Assembly: GCF_900172315.1 (NCBI RefSeq)
Contig: NZ_FWFV01000003.1
Location: 248,001-312,000 of the forward strand
Source: Palleronia marisminoris
GTDB lineage: Bacteria > Pseudomonadota > Alphaproteobacteria > Rhodobacterales > Rhodobacteraceae
DNA length: 64,000 nucleotides
Direction of reading: 5' to 3'
Shown here: one piece after another, positions 55,388-63,105 of the stretch
Numbering within the stretch: position 1 is the first letter of the stretch
How the letters are laid out: each line of letters starts with the position of its first letter
Notes under the pieces: generated by a model
Seen by the model: the letters and a program-made list of their open reading frames with translations, nothing else
Databases searched by the model: none
Told to the model about the DNA's origin: nothing
Position numbers and translations under genes: made by a program

Positions 55388-56569
55388 CTACAACTCGCAC
55401 TCGCTCTCGGCCCGGTCATAGCCGAGCGTATCGAGGAACGAGGTCGGGTGCAGGAACCCCTCCTGCGGCGACACCGAGACCACGGTCTTGTCGTCGGCCA
55501 GCAGGATGGGCTGGCGCAGCTGCAGGTCCCAGTCGCGCAGGCTCAGCGCCTCGCCCTTGAAGGCCGCCAGCGTGAAATCGGGGCCCAGAAGATAGGAACG
55601 GATCGCCTCGGGCTCCGCGCTGTTGGTGCGCGTCGCCGCCTCGCCGATCATCCGTACCGCCATCCAGGCCAGCATGTCTTCGGCCTGCATGCGGCGGCCG
55701 TAGCCGTCGACGAAGCGGTTCTGCACCTGGATGCCGGCCCACTGCTCGTGCGCCGGGCTCCAGACCGTGGGTTCGAGCCCCGCCGTGCCCATGACGGGCC
55801 GCGGGTCCCAGGTATGGTAGGGTACGTAGGTGCCGAAAACCTCGTTCTCGTCTGCGACGAGGACGACGTCGTGGTCGGGTGCGCCTTGCGTGAAGACCGG
55901 CATCCGCTGCTGGACCTGGATGTGGCCGCTGTCGGTCGTCCGGGCGCCGCCCGTATCCTCGTAGATCCGTTCCTCGACGATGCGGCCGCCGAAGCGGTCG
56001 GCCGCGCGCCCGAGCGCTTGGGCGAAGGCCTCGTCCTCGGGATGCGAGCCCTTCAGCAGGAACCAGCGCGGCCACTTCTTCCACGCGAGGTACTGTGCCA
56101 GCGCATCGGCCAGCATCGCCCGGCTCGGCGCCACGTGGATGACGTTGGCGCGGCACATCTCGCCGCGTAGGGCATCGTCGGGCGCGCCGGTGTTCAGGAC
56201 CAGCATGTCGCGCGCCGCCGCGGCATCGGCGACGGCAAGCAGGGCCTCGGCCTCGAGGTCCGCGACGATCCAGCCCGCACCCGCATCGGCCACCTGCTGC
56301 ACCGCGGCCTCGGCATCCGCCGCGCCCGATACCGGCGCCGTCTCGAGCGTGTAGACCTGCCCCGTGAACTGCCCCGTCGTGTTGTTGTCGTCGAGCCCGA
56401 GCCGCGCGCCCGAGATGCCCAGATCCTCGGTCGGGCGGTCGAGCAGCGACAGCGTCTGCAGGCGCTCAGCCGGATGAAGATAACCGATCGTGATGTTGTC
56501 GGCTTCCTGCGCAGACGCAGAAATGCTGGCGGCGAAGGTGGTGATCAAAACACTCAGAATTCGCTTCAT
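55388..56569 (-). CDS. PQQ-associated ABC transporter substrate-binding protein (branched-chain type fold)
   Basis: 393 residues. Signal peptide (SASISASA region), then a Leu/Ile/Val-type binding fold (NITIGYLHPAERLQTLSLLD, MLVLNTGAPDDALR, WFLLKGSHPEDEAFAQALGR). It is the binding component of the ABC system whose ATPase and permease are encoded on the other strand at 57158-58743. First gene of a four-gene minus-strand operon (55388 to 53308). It is divergent from the DUF2380 gene, 92 bp apart. Confidence 0.9.
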   Translation of the reverse strand: MKRILSVLITTFAASISASAQEADNITIGYLHPAERLQTLSLLDRPTEDLGISGARLGLDDNNTTGQFTGQVYTLETAPVSGAADAEAAVQQVADAGAGWIVADLEAEALLAVADAAAARDMLVLNTGAPDDALRGEMCRANVIHVAPSRAMLADALAQYLAWKKWPRWFLLKGSHPEDEAFAQALGRAADRFGGRIVEERIYEDTGGARTTDSGHIQVQQRMPVFTQGAPDHDVVLVADENEVFGTYVPYHTWDPRPVMGTAGLEPTVWSPAHEQWAGIQVQNRFVDGYGRRMQAEDMLAWMAVRMIGEAATRTNSAEPEAIRSYLLGPDFTLAAFKGEALSLRDWDLQLRQPILLADDKTVVSVSPQEGFLHPTSFLDTLGYDRAESECEL

Positions 56570-56661
56570 GACTCATGCTAAGCAGAACCAGATGCGTCCG
56601 GCAAGCGTGCTGAATCGAAGCCGCTTGCGTGATCGCGCGACTGGCCTCTAGTGTCGGAGTC

Positions 56662-57168
56662 ATGAAGAAGATCGCCGTCGTTCTGATCGCAGTCGCTTGC
56701 CTCGCTGCCCTGCCGGCCACGGCCCAGGACGGCGCGCCCGTCGATGTCGCCGTGTTCGACTTCGAGCTGATCGACAGCAGCCTCGAAGGCGAGATGATGG
56801 GTGAGAACCCCGACGAGACGCGGCGCACCGCCGCGCTTGGCGCGCAGCTGAGGCAGGCCTTCGATGAGGCGGACGGCTTCGAGGTGATCGACATCGCTCC
56901 GGTCGCTGACGAGGCATCGCGGCGGAGCCTCCAACGCTGCGGCGGGTGCGACGTGACGCTGGCCGGGCAGGTCGGCGCAGAGTTGGCGGTGACGGGGACC
57001 GTGCAGAAGGTCTCGAACCTGATCCTGAACATCAACATCTACATCCGCGACGTGGAGACCGGCGAGACGCTCCGGGCGATGAGTGCCGACATCCGCGGCA
57101 ACACGGACGAGTCGTGGCAGCGCGGGATGGACTGGCTGATCCGCAACCGGCTGGACCTTGGCGCCTGA
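56662..57168 (+). CDS. Secreted DUF2380 family protein
   Basis: 168 residues. Signal peptide (LAALPATA), then VDVAVFDFELIDSSLEGEMM and GCDVTLAGQVGAELAVTGTV and QKVSNLILNINIYIRDVETG, the DUF2380 pattern (TolB/CsgG-like sheet). Found in PQQ/methanol clusters next to ABC genes; role unknown. Cysteine pair RCGGCD near the middle. Its end overlaps the proposed start of the ABC ATPase gene. Confidence 0.85.
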   Translation: MKKIAVVLIAVACLAALPATAQDGAPVDVAVFDFELIDSSLEGEMMGENPDETRRTAALGAQLRQAFDEADGFEVIDIAPVADEASRRSLQRCGGCDVTLAGQVGAELAVTGTVQKVSNLILNINIYIRDVETGETLRAMSADIRGNTDESWQRGMDWLIRNRLDLGA

Positions 57169-57943
57169 CGCGCCCACTCGCCCGGTGCCCGACCGAGCTG
57201 CGACGCCGGCTCCCCCTGCCCTGTCCGTCCAGTCCGTCAGCCATGCCTACGGCAAGCGCCGCGCGCTCGACGACGTGTCGCTTTCGGTGGCCAAGGGCAG
57301 CTTCACCGCGCTGCTCGGTCCGAACGGGGCGGGCAAGACGACGCTCTTCGCCCTCGTCACCGGGCTGCTCGGGGTGCAGTCGGGGCGCATCGCCATCTGC
57401 GGCGCCGAACCTTCACGCGACGGGGCGGCAGCGCTGGAGCCGCTGGGCCTTGTCTTCCAGCAACCGACGCTGGACCTCGACCTGACCGTCTCGCAGAACC
57501 TCGCCTATTTCGCCGCGCTCCGGGGGCTGAGCCGCCGTGACGGGCGGCAGCGGGCCGAGGACGAGCTGGCCCGCCTCGACATGGCCGAGCGTGCGGGCGA
57601 GCGGGTGCGCGACCTGAATGGCGGGCACCGCCGCCGGGTCGAACTGGCGCGCGCGTTGCTGCACGAGCCGCGCCTCCTCCTGCTGGACGAGCCGACGGTT
57701 GGCTTGGACATCGAATCGCGCCATCGCATCGTCGCCTATGTCCACGACCTTGCGCGGGAACGGCGGGTGGCGGTACTATGGGCCACGCACCTGATCGACG
57801 AGGTGCGGGCCGACGACGATCTGGTGGTGCTTCACCAGGGTGGCATTGCCGCCGCAGGCCGGTCGGAAGAGGTCGTCGCGGCCGCAGGTGCCGACAACCT
57901 GTCTGACGCCTTCACCCGCCTTACCCGGCGGGCCCCCGCATGA
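57158..57943 (+). CDS. PQQ-associated ABC transporter ATP-binding protein
   Basis: 261 residues from a TTG at 57158; a GTG at 57185 is an equally possible start and neither has a clear ribosome site. Walker A GPNGAGKT (54-61), Walker B LLLLDEP (D177/E178), switch His in WATHLIDE. The signature motif is LNGGH (153-157) rather than LSGGQ, as seen in this family. It powers the permease encoded next, overlapping by 4 bp. Direction of transport not known. Confidence 0.92.
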   Translation: MAPDAPTRPVPDRAATPAPPALSVQSVSHAYGKRRALDDVSLSVAKGSFTALLGPNGAGKTTLFALVTGLLGVQSGRIAICGAEPSRDGAAALEPLGLVFQQPTLDLDLTVSQNLAYFAALRGLSRRDGRQRAEDELARLDMAERAGERVRDLNGGHRRRVELARALLHEPRLLLLDEPTVGLDIESRHRIVAYVHDLARERRVAVLWATHLIDEVRADDDLVVLHQGGIAAAGRSEEVVAAAGADNLSDAFTRLTRRAPA

Positions 57944-58743
57944 GGCGCAAGCTGCGCGCCGCGCGCGGCGTGATCGCCCGCGAGATCCTGCGCTTCCTGC
58001 AGCAGCGCGGGCGGCTGCTGGCGGCGCTGGTTCGGCCGCTCGTCTGGCTGATCGTGTTCGCCGCCGGCTTCCGCTCGATCCTCGGCGTCGCGATCCAGCC
58101 GCCTTACGCGACCTACATCACCTACGACGTCTACATCGCGCCGGGGCTGATCGCGATGATCCAGCTGTTCAACGGGATGCAGTCGTCGCTTTCGATGGTC
58201 TACGACCGCGAGATGGGGTCGATGCGGGTCCTGCTGACCTCGCCCCAGCCGCGCTGGTTCCTTCTGTTCGCCAAGCTCGTCGCCGGCACCGTGGTCTCGA
58301 TCCTGCAGGTGCTGGCCTTCCTCGCCATCGCGGCCGCGTTCGGGATCACCTTCCCGCTCGCCGGCTACCTCCTGGTTCTGCCGGTGCTGATGCTGACCGG
58401 ATTGATGCTGGGGTCCGTCGGCATGTTCCTGTCCTCGGCGATCCGGCAGCTCGAGAACTTCGCGGGCGTGATGAACTTCGTGATCTTCCCGGCCTTCTTC
58501 CTGTCCTCGGCGCTCTACCCGCTCTGGCGGATGCGCGAGTCGAGCGAGATCCTCTGGCGCATCTCGGCAGCCAACCCGTTCACGCATGCGGTCGAGGCGA
58601 TCCGCTTTGCGATCCACGGGCAGCTGAACCTGTTCGCCTGCGGCGTTGTCACGGCGGTCTTGATTCTGTTTCTTGTGCTCGCGCTTTGGGGTTACGATAC
58701 GTCGCGCGGCCTGCGGGCACGAGCCGGTCCGGCGGGAGAATGA
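57940..58743 (+). CDS. PQQ-associated ABC transporter permease (ABC-2 type)
   Basis: 267 residues with six hydrophobic helices. PGLIAMIQLFNGMQSSLSMV, YDREMGSMRVLLTSPQPRWF and FVIFPAFFLSSALYPLW are typical of ABC-2 permeases of the exporter type. An ABC-2 permease paired with a Leu-binding-type periplasmic protein is odd in principle, but this combination is the standing arrangement in PQQ-dependent alcohol clusters. Confidence 0.92.
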   Translation: MRRKLRAARGVIAREILRFLQQRGRLLAALVRPLVWLIVFAAGFRSILGVAIQPPYATYITYDVYIAPGLIAMIQLFNGMQSSLSMVYDREMGSMRVLLTSPQPRWFLLFAKLVAGTVVSILQVLAFLAIAAAFGITFPLAGYLLVLPVLMLTGLMLGSVGMFLSSAIRQLENFAGVMNFVIFPAFFLSSALYPLWRMRESSEILWRISAANPFTHAVEAIRFAIHGQLNLFACGVVTAVLILFLVLALWGYDTSRGLRARAGPAGE

Positions 58744-58815
58744 GATCCACGGGACGGCAGGTCAGGGGTCGCCGGGCACGCGGACGCGGATGCGCCGGCA
58801 AGGGAGGAGAACGTC

Positions 58816-59808
58816 ATGATTGCGAGAGTTTTCGGAACGGCGGCCATCGTCGCCAGCCTCTTGGGCGCCGCCGCTGCGGTCGCGCAGGAGCAGGACCTGC
58901 CGATTGTCCGGCTGGGCCTGCTGCAATACGGCACGGTCAACTGGGAAGCGAAGACGATCGTCGACGAGGGGCTGGACGAGAAGTACGGCTTCGAGTTGGA
59001 GATCGTGCCCTTCGCTGGTGGTGACGCCACGAAGGTCGCGCTGATGGCGGGCAATGTCGACGTCACCACGGACGACTGGCTGATGGTCTCGCGCCAGCGC
59101 GCCATGGGCGATCCGCTGGTCTTCATCCCCTACTCCACGTCGATCGGCGCGGTCATGGCGCCCTGCGAGGGGGACATCCAGTCGCTCGAGGACCTCGAGG
59201 GCAAGACGATCGGCGTCGCCGGCGGACCGCTCGACAAGAGCTGGCTGATGCTGCGGGGGATGGCCAGCGAAAGCGGGATGGACCTGGCCGCCGCGACCAC
59301 GCCCGTCTTCGGCGCGCCGCCGCTGCTGACCGAGAAACTGCGCCAGGGCGAACTCGACGCCGTGCTGAACTACTGGCACTACAACGCGCGGCTTGAAACC
59401 GAAGGGTATTGCGAGGTGATCTCGGCGCAGGAAGCGGCACGCAGCTTCGGCGCCGAAGGTGCCGTTTCGGCGGTGGGTTACGTCATGAACGAGGAATGGG
59501 CCGAGGAAAACCCCGATCTTGCCCGCGGTTTCGTCGACGCCAGCCGCGACGCCAAGGAGGTGCTGGCCGAAAGCGACGAGGCGTGGGAGCGGCTGCGCGA
59601 GATGACCGGCGCCGAGAACGAAGAGGTCTTCCAGATGCTCAAGCAGCGGTTCCGCGAGGGTATCCCGACCAGCACGCCCACGCAGGAGCGTGACGACACC
59701 GCGATCGTCTACAATGAACTCGCCAAGATCGGCGGCGAGCAATTGGTCGGCCCCGCAACCGAGATGGCGCCCGGCACCTTCTGGTCCGGCCTCGAGAGTG
59801 GCTCGTAA
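58816..59808 (+). CDS. NitT/TauT-type ABC transporter substrate-binding protein
   Basis: 330 residues. Signal peptide (AAAAVAQ), then an NMT1/SsuA-type fold: PIVRLGLLQYGTVNWEAKTI, FAGGDATKVALMAGNVDVTT, GKTIGVAGGPLDKSWLMLRG. The ligand is unknown; relatives bind nitrate, sulfonates or pyrimidine precursors. GGGAGGAGAACGTC precedes the ATG. First gene of a three-gene ABC unit between the methanol and formate genes. Confidence 0.92.
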   Translation: MIARVFGTAAIVASLLGAAAAVAQEQDLPIVRLGLLQYGTVNWEAKTIVDEGLDEKYGFELEIVPFAGGDATKVALMAGNVDVTTDDWLMVSRQRAMGDPLVFIPYSTSIGAVMAPCEGDIQSLEDLEGKTIGVAGGPLDKSWLMLRGMASESGMDLAAATTPVFGAPPLLTEKLRQGELDAVLNYWHYNARLETEGYCEVISAQEAARSFGAEGAVSAVGYVMNEEWAEENPDLARGFVDASRDAKEVLAESDEAWERLREMTGAENEEVFQMLKQRFREGIPTSTPTQERDDTAIVYNELAKIGGEQLVGPATEMAPGTFWSGLESGS

Positions 59809-59824
59809 AAGCGCCGCGTCGGCC

Positions 59825-60586
59825 ATGTCCCGGAGCCGAAGCGCGACCGCGGCGCGATTGCTGTCGGTCGCGCTCTTCTTCCTGCTGTGGCACGTCGTCT
59901 CGCTTTATGTCTCGCCCCGGCTCTTCCCGTCGCCGTGGCAGGTGGCGACCTTCGTCCTGCGCGAAACCGAGAGCGGCGTGCTGCCCTACCACCTGTCGAT
60001 CACGCTGCTGCGGGTGCTCGCGGCCTTCGTGCTGGCGATGGCGGTGGGGTCGGCGCTGGGGTTCCTGATGGGCCGCTCGCGCGGGGCCGACGTGGTGCTT
60101 CAGCCGTGGCTGATCCTGACGCTGAACATCCCGGCGCTGGTGGTGATCATCCTGTCCTACATCTGGATCGGCATGACCGAGACGGCGGCGATCACCGCCG
60201 TCGCGCTCAACAAGATCCCGAACGTCGCCGTCACCATCCGCGAGGGCGCCCGGGCGATGGACCCCACTTACATGGAGATGGCGCGCGTCTATCGCTTCTC
60301 GCGCGTGAAGATTTACCGCGACGTGATCGCGCCGCAGCTTCAGCCCTATTTCGCTGCGGCTGCGCGGTCGGGTATCGCGCTGGTCTGGAAGATCGTGCTG
60401 GTGGTCGAGCTGCTGGGCCGGTCGAACGGCGTCGGTTTCCAGATCCACCTCTACTTCCAGCTCTTCGACGTGCGCGCGATCATGGGCTATACGCTGGCCT
60501 TCGTCGCGGTGATGCTGGCGGTCGAATTCCTGGCGCTGCAGCCGCTCGACAGGCGGGCGCAGCGCTGGCGCCCGAAGCAGGTCTGA
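59825..60586 (+). CDS. NitT/TauT-type ABC transporter permease
   Basis: 253 residues with six membrane helices and the EAA-loop region AVALNKIPNVAVTIREGARA MD-type sequence. Start taken as ATG 59825; a GTG at 59798, overlapping the previous stop, would add nine residues and fits translational coupling. One base separates its stop from the next ATG. Confidence 0.9.
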   Translation: MSRSRSATAARLLSVALFFLLWHVVSLYVSPRLFPSPWQVATFVLRETESGVLPYHLSITLLRVLAAFVLAMAVGSALGFLMGRSRGADVVLQPWLILTLNIPALVVIILSYIWIGMTETAAITAVALNKIPNVAVTIREGARAMDPTYMEMARVYRFSRVKIYRDVIAPQLQPYFAAAARSGIALVWKIVLVVELLGRSNGVGFQIHLYFQLFDVRAIMGYTLAFVAVMLAVEFLALQPLDRRAQRWRPKQV

Positions 60587-60587
60587 G

Positions 60588-61334
60588 ATGCGGATGGAGC
60601 GGTCCCTGCCCACGCGCGATCTGACAGCACGGATCGACCGGAAGGAGCATATCGGCGCCGACGGCGACCGCCTGGTCGTGCTCGACGGGCTGGAACTGCG
60701 CCTGGCGCCGGGAACCTTCACCTGCCTGATCGGGCCGTCCGGCTGCGGCAAGACCACGACGCTGCGGATCCTGATGGGCCTCGACGACGAGTTCGACGGC
60801 GAGCTCGACCCCGCCCTGCGGGAGGCTCGGATCGCGACCGTATTCCAGGAGCCGCGGCTGCTTCCCTGGCGGACCGTGGCGCAGAACGTCCTTCTCGCCC
60901 TGCCCCGGCCCGACCTGCCACGGGTCGAGGCGGCGCTCGCCTCCGTCGGGCTCGAGGGGATGGCCGACCGCTATCCGGCGCAGCTTTCGCTGGGACAGGC
61001 GCGGCGGGTGGCGCTGGCGCGGGCCTTCGCGACCGAACCCGAAGTGCTGTTCCTGGACGAACCCTTCGTCTCGCTGGACGAGGCCTCGGCCGGACGGTTG
61101 CGCGACCTGCTGATCGCGCTCTGGCAGCGCCGGCCGATGAAGGTCCTCATGGTGACGCACAACCTGCGCGAGGCGGTGCGCCTGGCCGACCGCATCGTGT
61201 TCCTGACCGAGCGCCCCGCCCGCGTCGCCGGCGTGGCCGAGGTCGAGCTGCCGCGCGACGGCCGCGATCCCGAGGCCGTGTCGCGCTTCGCCGCCGAACT
61301 GGCGCGGCGCTTCCCCGGACTGGCCGTCGCTTGA
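60588..61334 (+). CDS. NitT/TauT-type ABC transporter ATP-binding protein
   Basis: 248 residues. Walker A GPSGCGKT (49-56), Q-loop VFQEPRLLPW, signature LSLGQ (133-137), Walker B VLFLDEP and switch VTHNLREAV. Completes the importer with the preceding two genes. The N-terminal 20 residues (MRMERSLPTRDLTARIDRKE) are longer than usual. Followed 97 bp later by the formate dehydrogenase genes. Confidence 0.93.
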   Translation: MRMERSLPTRDLTARIDRKEHIGADGDRLVVLDGLELRLAPGTFTCLIGPSGCGKTTTLRILMGLDDEFDGELDPALREARIATVFQEPRLLPWRTVAQNVLLALPRPDLPRVEAALASVGLEGMADRYPAQLSLGQARRVALARAFATEPEVLFLDEPFVSLDEASAGRLRDLLIALWQRRPMKVLMVTHNLREAVRLADRIVFLTERPARVAGVAEVELPRDGRDPEAVSRFAAELARRFPGLAVA

Positions 61335-61431
61335 CGGGGCGGCAAGATATTGCGTTCCGCCCGCGCGAGTGCCTAAGCTTCCATCGGCAGCGTGGGACGA
61401 AAGTTCGCTTGCTTGGGGAGGATGGCAGACC

Positions 61432-63105
61432 ATGGCAGAGGCCGTAGCAAAGCGTCCGCGCGCGACGCCGAAGGGGCGTCAGACCGACCCCGAGGCGCTG
61501 CTCGAGGTTGAAGCGGTGCTGGGCCCGGAGGTCGCGTCGCGCGACCGCCTGATCGAGGAACTGCACCGCCTGCAGGAGCATTTCGGCCACCTCTCGGCGC
61601 GGCACCTGCGGGCTCTCGCCGAGCGTATGCGCCTCGCCCAGGCCGAGATCTTCGAGGTCGCCACGTTCTACCACCATTTCGACGTCGTGAAGGAGGGGGA
61701 ACCCGCGCCGGCGCCGCTGACGCTCAGGGTCTGCGACTCGATCTCGTGCATGCTGGAAGGGGCCGAGGCGTTGCTGTCCGAGCTCGGGGCGCAGCTCGAC
61801 CCGGCGGAGGTGCGGATCGTGCGCGCGCCCTGCATGGGCCGCTGCGACCAGGCGCCGGTGGCCCGCGTGGGTGACCGGGAAGTCGACAAGGCGACGCCCG
61901 ACGGCATCGCCGATCTGATCGCGCGGCAAGACCTCGGCCCGCTCCAGCACGACTACATCGACCTGCGCGCCTACCGTGAGCGGGGCGGATACGCGCTGCT
62001 CGAACGGATGCGCACGGGCGAGCACGCCATCGACGACTTCCTCGACACGATGGAGGCCGCCGGGCTGCGCGGCCTTGGTGGCGCGGGCTTCCCGCTGGCG
62101 ACAAAGTGGCGCGCCGTCCGGCAACAGCCCCACCCCCGCCTGATGACGGTCAACGCCGACGAGGGCGAGCCGGGCACCTTCAAGGACCGCCTGCTGCTCG
62201 AGACCGATCCGCACCGGATGCTGGAAGGCGCGCTGATCGCCGCCCACGCCGTCGAGGCCGAGCGGCTCTATATCTACATGCGCGACGAATACCCCGCCGC
62301 GCTGGGGATCCTGCGGACCGAGATCGCCGCGCTCGAGGCGTCGGGCATCGCGCCGCACGGCTTCGTCGAGCTCCGCCGCGGCGCCGGCGCCTATATCTGC
62401 GGCGAGGAATCGGCCATGGTCGAAAGCCTCGAAGGCAAGCGCGGCTATCCCCGCAACCGCCCGCCCTACATCGCGCAGAAGGGCCTCTTCGGGCGCCCGA
62501 CGCTGAACCACAACGTGGAAACCCTGTGGTGGCTGCGCGATATCGCCGAGAACGGCGCCGAGTGGTTCGCGAAGCAGGGAAGACGCGGCGCGAAGGGCCT
62601 GCGCTCGTTCTCGGTCTCGGGCCGGGTGCGCAAGCCGGGCGTCCGCACCGCCCCCGCCGGCATCACCGTGCGCGAGTTGATCGACGAGTATTGCGGCGGC
62701 ATGGCCGACGGCCACGAGTTCCGCGCCTACCTTCCCGGCGGTGCCTCGGGCGGCCTGCTGCCGGCGCGGCTGGGGGACGTCCCGCTCGACTTCGGCGGCG
62801 AACTGGCCGAGCAGGGCGCGTTCATCGGCAGCCATGCGGTCGTCATCTTCTCGGACAAGGACGACATGCGCGAGGTCGTGAAGAACCTGATGCGCTTCTT
62901 CCGCCACGAGAGCTGCGGCCAGTGCACGCCCTGTCGCGAGGGCACCGGCAAGATGCTGTCGCTGATCTCGGCGGACCGGATCGACCGCGAGGCGATCGCC
63001 GACCTCGAACAGGTGATGCGCGACGCCTCGATCTGCGGCCTCGGCCAGGCTGCACCCAACCCGGTCCGGCACCTGCTGGATCTCTTCCCGGAGGACACGC
63101 CATGA
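61432..63105 (+). CDS. NAD-dependent formate dehydrogenase, fused gamma-beta subunit (NuoE-NuoF-like)
   Basis: 557 residues. Residues 1-165 are NuoE-like with the [2Fe-2S] cysteines C101, C106, C134, C138. Residues 190-557 are NuoF-like: GLGGAGFP (214-221) for FMN, NADEGEPGTFKDR, GAGAYICGEES for NADH, and [4Fe-4S] C495, C498, C501, C535. This FdsG-FdsB fusion is the layout of Fdh1B in Methylobacterium. It transfers electrons from the alpha subunit to NAD. ATG 61432 follows GGGGAGG. It overlaps the alpha-subunit gene by 4 bp. Confidence 0.94.
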   Translation: MAEAVAKRPRATPKGRQTDPEALLEVEAVLGPEVASRDRLIEELHRLQEHFGHLSARHLRALAERMRLAQAEIFEVATFYHHFDVVKEGEPAPAPLTLRVCDSISCMLEGAEALLSELGAQLDPAEVRIVRAPCMGRCDQAPVARVGDREVDKATPDGIADLIARQDLGPLQHDYIDLRAYRERGGYALLERMRTGEHAIDDFLDTMEAAGLRGLGGAGFPLATKWRAVRQQPHPRLMTVNADEGEPGTFKDRLLLETDPHRMLEGALIAAHAVEAERLYIYMRDEYPAALGILRTEIAALEASGIAPHGFVELRRGAGAYICGEESAMVESLEGKRGYPRNRPPYIAQKGLFGRPTLNHNVETLWWLRDIAENGAEWFAKQGRRGAKGLRSFSVSGRVRKPGVRTAPAGITVRELIDEYCGGMADGHEFRAYLPGGASGGLLPARLGDVPLDFGGELAEQGAFIGSHAVVIFSDKDDMREVVKNLMRFFRHESCGQCTPCREGTGKMLSLISADRIDREAIADLEQVMRDASICGLGQAAPNPVRHLLDLFPEDTP

